Origin: Dirofilaria immitis
Taxonomy: Eukaryota; Nematoda; Chromadorea; Rhabditida; Onchocercidae
Length of the DNA: 64,000 nt
NCBI GenBank assembly: GCA_024305405.1
Contig: JAKNDB010000105.1
Location: 3,347,501 to 3,411,500 of the forward strand
Reading direction: 5' to 3'
The notes below the pieces were generated by a model. It searched no databases and was not told where the DNA came from. It was given only the letters and a program-made list of their open reading frames with translations. Every line of letters begins with the position of its first letter. The stretch's first letter is position 1. Position numbers and translations under genes: made by a program. Positions 12,870 through 24,591 of the stretch are shown here, one piece after another.

Positions 12870-14410
12870 TGTTAAAAAATGATATCAGTTCTTTAAGATT
12901 TCTATATTTTTGTTCTGTTCATTTATTAATGTCCGATAAAATATAACAATTTTTCATTTCACATACACTAAACTTTTGAGGAATAATATTTGTCGCCGAT
13001 GAAAGACAAAAGAAATGGATGATAATTAGCAACGAATTACAAGTTGCGATGCATATTATATAATTAAAAGATAAATATATTGCAGGGCATTTATTTCATG
13101 CCTTTAACTTATAGATACCAAGTTTGCGATGTTACAAATAAACTATGATTAAAATGATCAAATAATAATCAGTATTCAATAAGATGATTAACTTTTATAA
13201 ATTGCAATCTGGAAGCCAAGGTTTTTGAATAAGGACTGTTTTTCGATTAGATTATTAATTTGTAGCAGAAAAAGAAATGAAGTAGTATAACAGAAAACTT
13301 TCATTGTAATAATGCGCTTTGCATTCTAATAAATAAAACTTCAGAATTTTCGGAATTTCTTCCATTATAACAAAAATTTCGGTTATTTCTTTATTAGATA
13401 CATTAACAAAATATATTGCCTTAATGAATCGCTCCTATATTATTATTTATTTTCAACAATCATATTGTGTTTCTCTTATTTAGCATCTTCATCTAATATT
13501 TTTCAGTCATTATTCGTACTATCTGAAGTAATAGAAATGAATGGAAAACAGAAATACAATAAAATGGAAATGAGCAAATGATATAATCAAATAATATGGT
13601 AAAATTATATTGCTGCATGGAGAAAAAAATTACAAATCTTTTTGAGACTGAAAAACTAATTTGCATCGAAATTACTATAACTAATTGATGTTTAAAGTAT
13701 CGAAGATTAAAAATTAATTATTTTAAAACAAATAGTCATTTACAATAAATACTTCGATATGATGTAGAATAATATAGTGAGAATGCCAGATATTTTACTT
13801 CTTTTTTCTACAATAAATTTTTCTTCATTTTAACATTTTTTCCAAATAATCATTAACTTATACTATCTAACTAAAAAATGATAAATCATTTAAATAAACT
13901 TAATATTAGTGGTTACAAGAATTCGAATTTTATTTTAAAAAAAAAAACCAACGTGTAAACGTATGCAATAATATTCATCTTTTTGTATTCACATAGCAAT
14001 ATTTTTATTACGTGGAATTAAGTAATGCCTATCGATCATACAGTTTCCATTTTTTAAATGGATGAATGAAACCTGTTCCAAGGAAATGTTTCTTTAAATG
14101 ACATTACAAATTACTTCTCAGAAATACTTAGCTTCTTTCTTAAGGTGTTGGTGTAAATACAAGTTTTGAACTATTTTTTTCTTTAACCTCTCGCAGTCAT
14201 AATTTTGAATGTTAAATTTTTATATAATGTTGTAGAATTTGTTCTTACATGATATTACTTATGATAATAATTAGTTGAATTCATTTGGTGGAGATATGTT
14301 AGGATGGAAGGATTTGCTCATCTATGAATTTCAAGTATATTTTCATTTCTAAAGCGCTTTCAAAAATTTTTTCTATTCTAACTTTTAATTTAATAAATAT
14401 GTCTTTTCAG
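12870..14410. other. Third copy of the duplicated spacer, no gene seen
   Basis: Nearly identical to 5499-6991 and 7738-9233. It contains the upstream region of cluster gene 5. Confidence 0.7.
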
Positions 14411-14437
14411 AATCCATCAATATCTAACAATAGTACA

Positions 14438-15178
14438 ATGAGCGTTTCAGTTCTGTTTCTGATACTGATGATAACATGTATCGTGCACTCGCAATATTAT
14501 TATCCTTACTCTCAATATTACTATTATCCTTACTCTCAATATTACTATCCATATTACTATGGCTATCAATATCAACCTTACTATCAATATTATTATCAAT
14601 CTCTATATTCCCAGCTTCCTCCCTCTTCTCCTTCCCCTCGACGTTGGATCCACAACCTATTCATTTGGAATCTTTCCTAAATCCATCATTGGCTTCGGAT
14701 TGTGAGTTTTTCTTTCCAAATTTTAAATAAATCTTTGCAATTTAAGTCAATTCAGTTTTATTTGGGTGTTTTCAATGTTTTTTTATCAAGTTACTGAAAA
14801 TGAAGATATAACAAACAACTGAATTATGATAATGCGAGTTAATAGTTTGATAAGTTAGCATTTTCTGATTAATCAATAGGATTTTTCTTTCACTTTGGTT
14901 GTTGTCTAAAGAAGATAATCTTTTTTCCTGCAGTTTAGGATAATCGAGCTAGTATACAGGAAAATATAAAATGTAATTTTAACCAATTACATGCATAAAT
15001 CTTACAATCGCAATTTGAGGATTTTATTAGTTCCACGTAATATTGAAAAGTTCTATAGCTTGAAATTTGCTGCATAATATCATGCATTTATTAAATTTTC
15101 AGAGCAGGAGGAGGTGGAGTTTTACCAGTACTGGGTGCGGCTCTCGGAGGCTTGGTAGGGCTTATTGCTGGGAAATAA
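14438..15178 (+). CDS. Small secreted Tyr-rich protein, cluster gene 5 (mosaic, exon 1 frame shifted)
   Basis: Exon 1 is 14438-14701 (donor GTGAGT) and exon 2 is 15103-15178. The signal peptide and YYPYSQ repeats match gene 2 to about 14597, then the sequence departs. The original frame stops at 14678-14680. Another frame across the same stretch reads GSTTYSFGIFPKSIIGFG and joins exon 2 correctly, giving the tail LAGGGGVLPVLGAALGGLVG and ending IAGK. One extra base, or two missing bases, in the C-rich stretch 14605-14640 would explain this. The second half of the intron matches gene 2, whereas exon 2 resembles gene 3, so the gene looks like a recombinant. Predicted secreted; function unknown. 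Confidence 0.62.
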
Positions 15179-15737
15179 TATTAATAAAAGATATCAGCTC
15201 TTTAAGATTTCTAAATTTTCTGTTCTGTTCATTTATTAATGTCCGATAAAATATAACAATTTTTCATTTCACATACACTAAACTTTTGAGGAATAATATT
15301 TGTCGCCGATGAAAGACAAAAGAAATGGATGATAATTAGCAACGAATTACAAGTTGCGATGCATATTATATAATTAAAGGATAACTATATCGTAGGGCAT
15401 TTATTTTACGGCTTTAACTTTAGATTCCATGTTTGAAATGTTTACAAGTAAAGTACGGTTCAATAAGACGATCAACCCTTATAAATTGCATAAACTAAAA
15501 GTCTTGAAGCCAAGGTTTTTGAACAAGGACTGTTTCTCGATAGGATTATTAATTTGCAGCAGAAAAAAGCAATAAAGCAGTATAATAGAAAACTTTCATT
15601 GTAACAGTGCGCTTTGCATTCTAATAAACAAAACCTCAGAATTTTCAGAATTCATTCCATTATAACAAAAATTTTGATTATTTCTCTACTGGGCAAAATA
15701 TTCTGTTTAACGAATTGTTCCTATTTTGTTATTTTTT
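15179..15737. other. Fading end of the duplicated spacer
   Basis: Matches 5499 onward closely to about 15370, then as a diverged copy to about 15680. No gene seen. The BEL/Pao remnant begins just beyond. Confidence 0.6.
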
Positions 15738-18295
15738 GCTCACTTCGCATCGGACCAGTATAGCTAATATCTCCAATCGTGGGATGTAATTTGAGATTTA
15801 GCAAATATTAAGGATGTTTTCATTCCTTGAATTCCACGGCTTCGTATGTATACGTCAGCCGAATATGCCACGCTTGATGCATCTGTAAAGATATAGAGTT
15901 ACATCTGATTTTGGAACTTTTTATGCATCGTTGACTTTTCTTTATATTTGTTGCCAATCCGATATGAGAAAACTTCATATCTTAGCACTTATGGGCGATC
16001 TTAAGGGTTATTCTTTTTCCATTAGATTTTGCAGGAACAATTTGGATCGAATCATTGTAGGGGTGAGGAATCTCAATAGATTATATTGCGGGGCGACAAA
16101 CTGCATGATTGCCCTCTTCGTTAATTCTTTTCTATGGTTTTAGAGCAATCTGGGTGCCTCTAACATGATCCCAAGTAATGCCAAGGATTTTCTTCTCTTT
16201 TATCTCCGCTCAACATTGTCCGGATATTTTTTCTTTGTTGAATTTCTCGTCATTTGACAGGAATTCTCTCAATTTATTACCGGATCACCAAAAATGGATT
16301 TGTTTTCGTTATAATTCCGCAAAGCTTCCTCTCCGTTCATTGCTAATTGATGGCTGAATGTCGCTATTAGTAAAAAGGATGACGATATCATTTTAGAAAA
16401 AACCCTTTTGAAGGTATGACGTTGCAGGTTTTCTTCAGTAACTGAACCACGAATATGTTTTAATCAAAGGAAATCTGGTATAGTTTGTATCTGATGGATG
16501 GGATTCTAGCTGTAAGAATGCCTTTTTACTTGCAATAACTATGTTTTTATCATTCAAAAACGTAGTAATATTCCTATTAAATCTCGGAGCTATTATCGTT
16601 CATGATAAAGAACTTCGTTTAAGCTTCTCATACTTTCAAGGTGCGCCGAAGCATTATGGACAATTCTAAGTTTTGTTAAAGATTTGTGTGAGACCATAAT
16701 TTCGTTATGCGGTAGGTAATGAATTGTACCACCTCAACCCATATCCGGGCGAACATCATCGATTATTTTTGAGTGTTCTACCGTACTAGTGGAGCAATCT
16801 TTCATTCGCTTATAGTCGTTTGATTAGAATCTTTAAGCGACCAATGCATAAACTGTAATTGCTTTTCAACTTGTACTTCATTTCTTTCAGATTCAACAAA
16901 CTTGATACCTTCCACTTGATTTAGAAATGCATGATTATTCTAAAGCCTTTTCGTCATCTTGGGCGTCATGCTGTTCTTGAATATTTATGAAATCCAGTTT
17001 CCAAAATTGACCTATACCCGGACTAGTCACAAGTCAGACTAGCAGTACATGTTGATTCGACCTTAAATAGAAGATTCAGGATCCATGTTTCCCCTACCTG
17101 CTAGCTTAAGTACAAATTTAGCATGAAGTAGGGAAAATCAGGATTTAAAATTTTGCACCTCTTCTAGCTGAATGAACTTGAGGAAGTGGTCAATCAGATA
17201 GGTATATCAAGTCGTTTCCAGTAGCTTCTCGATCTTCTGTTTGTCCTTGACATATCACAGACGATAGGCCAGAATTATTTAAATTAACACTTTTAGCTTG
17301 CTTGTCAAGCAGTCAACCACATTTGAATCAAATCTGATATCTTCTTGTCCCGTTTTTGCCTCAACTTCTACTTCGGTCGCGAGACGCGACACCTTATTAT
17401 CAAGTGAAGCAATTTGCAATTCTTCTTCATGCGTTGTTTTTTGCAAATTAAGTCGATTTCTTAGATCACTGAATACAAAGGACAATTTTTTTTTTTCGAA
17501 TAAGGTTTTCTCTTAGACATTGACGTGTTTGGATTACTCATCATGATTTGTTGCATAGGGGTAAAACTTATCTCCTTGATTCATTCCTCTTATTACTGAA
17601 TTGACTGAGGTTGATGGATTTGTCTTTGGTTGATTGGTGCACCGTTCTGTCTTGTATTTGATTTGGCATAATGCATTAAGATGGACCTTCACGATGGAAA
17701 CAATTCTTCTTATCGCAATCTTATCCCCTGATGTCTTGATTGAAGACAGTTGAGCATGCGTTGGTTACTTCCAGACGTTTTTAAATATTAGCAGTGGTAA
17801 GTGCCATAGACTTATAGTTGTTTGGTGAAACGTTGAGGATGATTGGAGTCGCAGAATTAGTTTTCTTATCTAAACTTCATCTAATTTTTAGAGTACTAAT
17901 TCAATATCATCCTTATAGAGATTTGAGATTATTATAATGGTTTCCATTGCGCTATTTAATAGAGTTAAAGTAGTTTTTGGCGACATCCGCAAACTTCTCT
18001 TCTTTTTTTTTTTGCGACGATGACACTTTCGTTGAGAGGTGTTATCCAGTCCTTTAACATCTTCGATGAATTTCGAGTTCTGGTTTTGCTGGTTCCATAT
18101 TATTAAGGGTTTTCGATCGCTTCTTTCGTGAGGAGGAATGGATTTCGTCTGTACTGCTTGTAAGATCTCGATGCAGTGCGATCGTTTCTCGAATCTTACT
18201 AAACAATAACCCCAAAAACCTTTGATCAGTAAGACACTATCTATATGCCCTTCGTGCGCCCTCCGTGTGATAGGACATAGACAAAAAGTAATCAT
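15738..18295 (-). mobile_element. Degenerate BEL/Pao LTR retrotransposon (gag-pol fragment)
   Basis: Read on the minus strand from about 16790 downward, the three frames together give the BEL/Pao pol order. First, before the reverse transcriptase: IIDDVRPDMG, GGTIHYLPHNE, TKLRIVHNASAHLESMRSLN. Then NYTRF. Then KILGITWDHVRGTQIAL. Then [20 protein letters not shown] at 16115-16056. Finally, at the RNase H domain, LYLFTDASSVAYSADVYIRS and IFAKSQI (about 15900-15780). Stops and frame changes interrupt it throughout. Two open frames at 17888-18295 and 17279-17485 lie on the gag side: one is basic with Cys/His residues and one is coiled-coil-like. No integrase was seen, so the 3-prime part is missing. 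The element is not functional. Confidence 0.82.
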
Positions 18296-19886
18296 ATGAG
18301 GTACACAAAATAAAGAAATAAGACTATCTAGATATACATGGGATAAATTAATGGTATATCATGTCATATAAAGAAAACTGAGACTGATGGGAGCAAAAGA
18401 ATACATTTTTTCCACACTTGGCTATATTTGTTGATATACATGAGAGAAAATAAACAGCATATATAATGGTGATAAAAAATGTTTGTAAGTGATGATATTT
18501 TTAATAATCGATAATATTCTAACCGACATTAAATTTAGTATCAACCAAAGACTATGAAAAGCAAGTTTTTAAATCTGATTGTCAATTATGGATCACAAAT
18601 TTTCTTCGAATTTCCGACACTTTCAAACTCAATTACTACATCTTTATGAAATTTTACCAATTCTCGATGCCAACAAATCTCACATAATTTCTATAAAACG
18701 AAAAAGTACTTAATATATCAATTGCATTATTTTCCCTAACTATTTTGTATATCGCAGGTGCATCGAATAAAGTTCATCATAAAATCCCTTACACAATAAA
18801 ACAACTATCCTAAACTCTCAATTCCTCAATAAGAAAAACTTCCACGACAGATTCCTCAGCATTTGTATCTCGGTGCAGATCAATAGTCGTATAGGAAAAC
18901 AAATGCAGGATGGAATTCTTTGCAAAAATGAAGAAATAATTTACATATCTTTTAATAATTTCACAGAAAACATAATGCAACTCGCACAAATAATCACACT
19001 AGTCAACTTCCATTTTTATTATGTGAAATTCTTAAACTAATTTCAAATAAATGAATCATAAATTTTCATATTTGCATCACATAAAATCTCGAAAAAATTC
19101 TTGGGGTATAAATCACTTTTCCAAATTCAGACCTTAAAACCATGTGAGTTATCGATACATTATAAATATCTCAATTAAATTCTTCCTTTTCCATTGACAC
19201 AAATTACCTAAAAAACTATGAAATTATAATCAAATTTTGATTCTCGAAAACGCAAGATATTGTTGAAATATTATAGAGCATCGTAAAAGGTAATCTCAAA
19301 GCAAACTTAGTCGAAAAACTCTTCAGTCCTAAATCAAACCGAGCCAACTCAACTAATCAAATCCAATAACTATTCTACTATCAATAAAACAAAACATTCA
19401 AGCTATCGATTGTATATCTGATATTTATCTATAAATTCTATTGCAATGTAGTTGCGATGATAAAATACATCTTATCACATGACAAATTCGTCTGTGCCAA
19501 TCAACCAGTTTCCAAATCAAAACCTTTCACAACAGAAAGAGATATTAAACTACTTCATTGCGGCAATTTGTTGAAGACAAGCAGCAAGCGTCAGAAATTT
19601 TTGGTTCCTTTATTTTTACGATGAATTTCGTGGTTGGTTGGTTGACGCAAACGATTAGTAGAAATAAAGTTTATTGCACAACGTAATAAGGAATATATTA
19701 TAGTATCGAAATCCTTACAAACAAATTACATATTGGAGATTTGGTTTCGTTTTTTCTTTTATGCTTAAGTCAAAGATTAATTCGATGTAGAAAGAGTAAT
19801 GAGATGAATCGTATCGAAGTGGCCGTTGTTAAGGATTGAATGAATCAAAAAATGAAAAGGATTTTAGCTGTTATGTAGGAGTGGCT
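18296..19886. other. Intergenic, no gene seen
   Basis: AT-rich with stops in all frames. It may include the 5-prime side of the BEL/Pao remnant, but no LTR boundary could be fixed. Confidence 0.5.
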
Positions 19887-20004
19887 GTAACGCATTTCGC
19901 CTAATACCAAATTGTTGTGAAAGTTTTTCTTGCGGTTGACAAACACAGAAGAATTTGAAATTTTGTTTATTAGAAACAATTTGGTATTAGGCGAAATGCG
20001 TTAC
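19887..20004. repeat. Perfect 30-bp inverted repeat with 58-bp loop
   Basis: The left arm 19887-19916 (GTAACGCATTTCGCCTAATA...) is the exact reverse complement of the right arm 19975-20004. The spacer is 58 bp. It could be the end of a miniature inverted-repeat element or a fold-back structure. Confidence 0.93.
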
Positions 20005-21117
20005 AATACGGTTGAATTTGAGAAGTATTTTGAACAACCAACAAGTGATGATTTTCAAATAGAAAAGCCAACCCATTGTCCCTTGATTGATTATATAGGG
20101 TGATAAAAAGGGGCGTGATGAGAAAAAATTGGATTGGAAAGATCTGTAAATGGATAAAATAGACGTTTTAAGAGGGACGAATGATGAATAATGTGGGAAA
20201 TGATATTGGTGAATGATGAATAAGAAACATTTAGATAAATATTTTGATTAGTGTGAAAAACAGGAAATCGTTGATGGCTTAATTATTTGTTACAAACAAT
20301 GTATTTTTAGGAATTTTATAAATTTGAATTAATTTCCTCTCCGTTTCCCGACAGTGGCAGTCACAAAGGGGACCTCTACGAGATGGGTTGATCCACTAGA
20401 CATAATAAAACTTTATTACATTTTCTAAATGCATATAAGAGTAATGGGAGTGAATGATTGCACATGATCTAAGTTTAAATGAAGCAATCGTTGGTCTTAA
20501 GAACATCCGAATAAAACAATATACAACTTACAGATTATTATAAATTTAACAAATTGTTTCGACATATTATGAAATCATTTCAGTTTTTCCGGCAAAAGAT
20601 GGAATTCACGAATTTCGAAACCACAAAGATGGAATTCACGAATTTCGAAACCACATTTTTATCGCAAAATGTGGAATTCAGCACTATGTATCCACAAAGC
20701 CGAAAAGATGTAGCTAGTTATATATGGGAATGTTAAGGAATCAATAGCGAGTAATTTCAAAGAGGTCAACAAGCTGAAAGAATGAATATTTGTAACAGAT
20801 ATGTTCCGATCCACAGCTAAATGGAGTGTGAATAATAAGACTAATCAATCAATCATAAAATGACATGCTAAAGTTCAAATAAATTTATCATCAAAACAGA
20901 AAAAACAGTTCGGCCAAAAAACAGGTGTTTATCTTAGGTTCATCTTGTTTTATGAGAAATAAGAAACGCAGATAAAGTAACTCGGTAACGTAATGAAAGA
21001 CTTCACCAATATTATTATAATTATTGCCGTGCGAAAACACGTTAACAATATGCTTTGTTAACTAACGCGCGATGCAGTAATAGTAGTGCTATGAAAATAA
21101 AAATAAAAGGATAGTAT
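20005..21117. other. Repeat-rich intergenic DNA, no gene seen
   Basis: No supported gene. A CCGACA at 20348-20353, followed by GTGGCAGTCACAAAGGGG, looks like an LTR end next to a primer-binding-like sequence, but no partner LTR was identified. Confidence 0.4.
20595..20654. repeat. 30-bp direct repeat, two identical units
   Basis: The units AAAGATGGAATTCACGAATT... at 20595-20624 and 20625-20654 are identical. A degraded third start (ATGTGGAATTCA) follows at about 20670. Confidence 0.9.
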
Positions 21118-22225
21118 TGTCGCGACGTAGCGTTGAAAGTGGAAAAAGAAAAAAGATTCAACTAGAATAAGTGGACTCCTTTTATAGTGATGATGTTTAC
21201 AATTTTTTGTCAATAACATCCTTTGAGGCAGCGGTCAAAAAAACTAAATGTACATAGAGAAACTTTTACAATTAATTATCATACAACACTTAATTACACT
21301 AATTAAGCATATTATTTAACTAAAAAATTAATAGATATGACATGTTTACGAGATCTCACATATGTCGCGAATTCGCGAGACCCCGACTAAATGAATGATC
21401 AAATAAATTTCTCATTGTAAATAAATGTCAACAACACTATGAATCATTTAATCGATTTTACATTTCTTAGATTCCCACGCTTTTTTGTTTTTATTTTTAT
21501 CTGAGCTCATACCTATGGGAAATGTCTTTGTTAGCAGTCGCTTTACTAAAATTCATATCTTTGTCCAAGTTCTCATCCTAATCTTCTCATTGGATTTTGT
21601 CTAGGTTGTAATTGAGTGTTAACAGCCCGCTACCTAATGGGAAAACCACTCCCACCTCCTAATCCATATAAATCCTATTATACAACGAAATAGATATCTT
21701 TTTACGAATAAAAGTTTTTACTATTGGTTGGATTCAGCACAGTTCCAACCAGCCCAATTCAATTCGACTCAGCATAACTCAATACAACTCAATTCACCTC
21801 GGCTAACCACAGTAAGCTGATCAACTAACACGACAAATCAACCCGTTGAAACACTAGTGGATTTAGCTAATATTCGACATCACACTTCCTGACTGAAAAA
21901 TTCGCGACAACATATGCTAGGACAAGAGATTAATAAAAACAATTACATCATTTCCATAACTTTGAAATGATAAGTTAGGACGATAATTTATATGTGTTAT
22001 AGTTAGTTTATATAAAATCTGTTAGTGATTTATTTGTTTAATGTTAAATTTTGAAGATTAGATTAGAATTTTTTTAGTGATTTATTTGTCTTGAAACTTT
22101 AGAATATGATTGAAGCTTTTTTATACTGCAAATCAGTTGCTAGATTTGAGATGATTTATATTACATAAAAACATCGAAATTATCTCGATATATTTATATC
22201 ATAAAATATTTCAGATATTCCGACA
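21118..22225 (+). repeat. LTR-like repeat with TGTCG...CGACA ends (candidate)
   Basis: Starts TGTCGCGACG and ends ATATTCCGACA, short inverted termini like those of LTRs. It holds a perfect 14-bp palindrome, TCGCGAATTCGCGA, at 21365-21378 and a compositionally odd AACTCAATTCA-rich stretch at 21720-21840. No second copy was seen nearby, so the LTR call rests on the termini and on resemblance to the ends of the repeats at 24172, 60872 and 62153. Confidence 0.4.
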
Positions 22226-22969
22226 AGGGGAAAGTGCTCCGTGCGATTTAAAGGGTGAAGACTTCGAAGATGTTTTCTGAAGCAATTAAATTGGAATTTA
22301 TTTAAAGTTGGGCGGCAGTAGGCGAATCGCTTCGATAACCCGACGGCACGAATGATAATTCATCAGTACAAGTTCAGCAGTAGATCAAATGTAATAATCT
22401 CAATGAATGTTTACGTCACAGCGAGAAGAAATCTTTCTATTTGCTGTCTTCTTTTGTAATAAAAGCATTTGTTTTGCATTTGAATAAAAGGATCTGCAAT
22501 GAACATTCCATAACAGATAACTTTTTTTCAAGGAGTCCACTTCGATCTTATAGGCTCTCTCAGACAATAACGGGAATGTTAGACCGCAGTAAATAACTAG
22601 AAGAGCGGAATAAAGAAATGAGGAATTAAGGGAATGCTATAATAAAGTGAGGGATATTATAAAGGATTGAAAAGATAATTTGATGCAATGATTTTCTATT
22701 TCATTCTGTTCTGTCGAAAGTGGTGTTTTTATCAGTAGTAACATCAACTGCTAGATTTTATCCCTTTCAATATATATAATGTTTACTTTGTTTTTATTGT
22801 TTTATTCCGCACATCCTTTATTCCTCATACTCTCTTTTTAATTTATATTCATTGCTTTGACTTTCATTTGGTATTATACAACTTTCCTCACAATTGTTAT
22901 ATCCATCTTAATGTAAAAAATGAATAACGCGACATGGCTGTTGTGAAAATTCTTTCGTTTGATTTGTTC

Positions 22970-24172
22970 CACAGATAATAATAATTATAAGAATTTATTG
23001 TTCACAGAATGTTAACAATCATACAATATGATAATCAAGTTACAAAGATTTCTTTTGATTATTCAGAGTGGAAAATCGTTTCTAAATTTCGCTGTAACTA
23101 ATAAGGAATTGGTTTTAGGTCAAGGATTAATAGAATCGTTTAGCAGATGAAGCTAGTGATCAGGCGACCATTATGCCGACAATAGCTTGAGTAACTGATT
23201 ATCCGTTTTATTAAATGAACTACGGTTGGTGCTTGATAAGCATTTGATATAACACAAACAATTGAATACATGAACAAAGGAGTTACAAGTCATTACATGA
23301 ACAAGGGATCATACGTTCATTTGATATATGAAACTAATTACAACAAAGCGCCGTAGAGTCATATAATGAATGAAAATGTGGCGTAAGAAAAACTTGCTTT
23401 GTTGCTAGCTGTCGTGGGGAATCGGACTTTGTTGTTAGCTGCCATGAGGAGAATATTTATTCAGTAGTATGGTTATCGAATAATACAATACAGTAAATTT
23501 TGGCAATGTGATATAGAGAATAAAATGGAAATATTTAAATACATTATGGCATAAAAGACGAATAATTTTGATAAAAAGATCATTGTAAAGAATCTTAAGA
23601 GTATAATGTATATTGCCTACACACGTGGGTTGGGCTTATAATATTTGTAAATTACATAAGGAGGAATTAGTTTATTTATGAAGAAATTACACGGGAATTA
23701 TTTTTTCAGAAACAGTCTTCTCACAATTGTATGAGATTTGAAAGCTTTCTCACTATAATAATATCAGATTTGTAAATGAGATAGATCAACTGACAGATAT
23801 GAAGACCTCTGTCCTCTATACAATTTAAATATTGAAAAAACTGACTCATAAGGTGATGTGTCCTTTATTTAGGAAGTGATTTTTTTATAATGAATTCTTT
23901 ACTGTTTCCTGGTCACTGTCTCTTTCGTTTTTTCTGACATATGGTAACCACGTTGTTAACTGAGAATCATCTAATTCTTAAAAGATGAAGTCAAGAGTAC
24001 AAAGAAAGTTGTTTGAAGTAAATTTGTATTGAGTTATTAAACAAAGAATATTCTGCCCTTTAACTGAGAATAATTAATATAAAGGACTTCTATAACATAC
24101 ATTTCAAAATATAAAGGTACTTTTTTAACAGGGATATTTTATAAGTTATACGTTATTTCGGTCTTTCCGACA
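22970..24172 (+). repeat. LTR-like dispersed repeat, copy 1 (with extra ~560 bp)
   Basis: Clearly homologous to 49457-50086. Shared blocks include CAATTGAATACATGAACAAA, GAGTTACAAGTCATTACATG and the ending CTTTCCGACA. Copy 1 carries about 560 extra bases (about 23390-23945) that copy 2 lacks. With no coding capacity and a CGACA end, it is best read as a solo LTR of a retrotransposon family, interrupted here. Confidence 0.75.
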
Positions 24173-24585
24173 ACGCCCAGAAACTTCGGAATATTGGAAA
24201 AAACTTATTGTTCCGAATAAATAGTTCTACTAAATTTCTCATTAACAACTTTCGCAACATGAAATATATTTCTTAAGCTGATTTTTTAAGCTTCCAATTC
24301 ATTTATCATAGGAAATTCTAGTTTTTTTTCACGAAGAAATCGAAAAAAGACAAAGCGATAAGTAAAAATGATGAATATAAAATCTTATTGAGCAGCAAAA
24401 ATAATGTAGTCACATATTCTATCGGACTCGAGAATAGGAATAAGTCGAAACACCATAAAAGATGCGGATACTTTATAAGACATAGTACGTATGTTACATC
24501 TTCCCTGACAAAGTTAACCTTTGTCGACGTGACAAATAAAAATATATTTTAACAACTTCGATAAAACATATCATTAAAACAAAGT

Positions 24586-24591
24586 ATTTAT
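24586..24591 (-). terminator. AATAAA polyadenylation signal of SDAD1
   Basis: On the minus strand AATAAA directly follows the TG of the SDAD1 TGA stop, overlapping its final A. A very short 3-prime UTR is inferred. Confidence 0.45.

Larger units (their letters stand above)
4478..15370 (+). repeat. ~7.42-kb tandem segmental duplication carrying the secreted-protein genes
   Basis: Sequence from 4478 recurs from 11896 at a constant offset of about 7418 bp, almost base for base through cluster genes 1 and 2 (copy 2: genes 4 and 5). Inside it, the interval 5499-7085 recurs at 7738-9327 and again at 12915-14505. Cluster genes 2, 3 and 5 therefore share nearly identical ~1.6-kb upstream regions. 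Copy 2 fades after about 15370, and a diverged remnant runs to about 15680. Visible differences are mainly run-length changes, such as the poly-A near 6520, 8760 and 13938, plus scattered substitutions. Confidence 0.92.
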
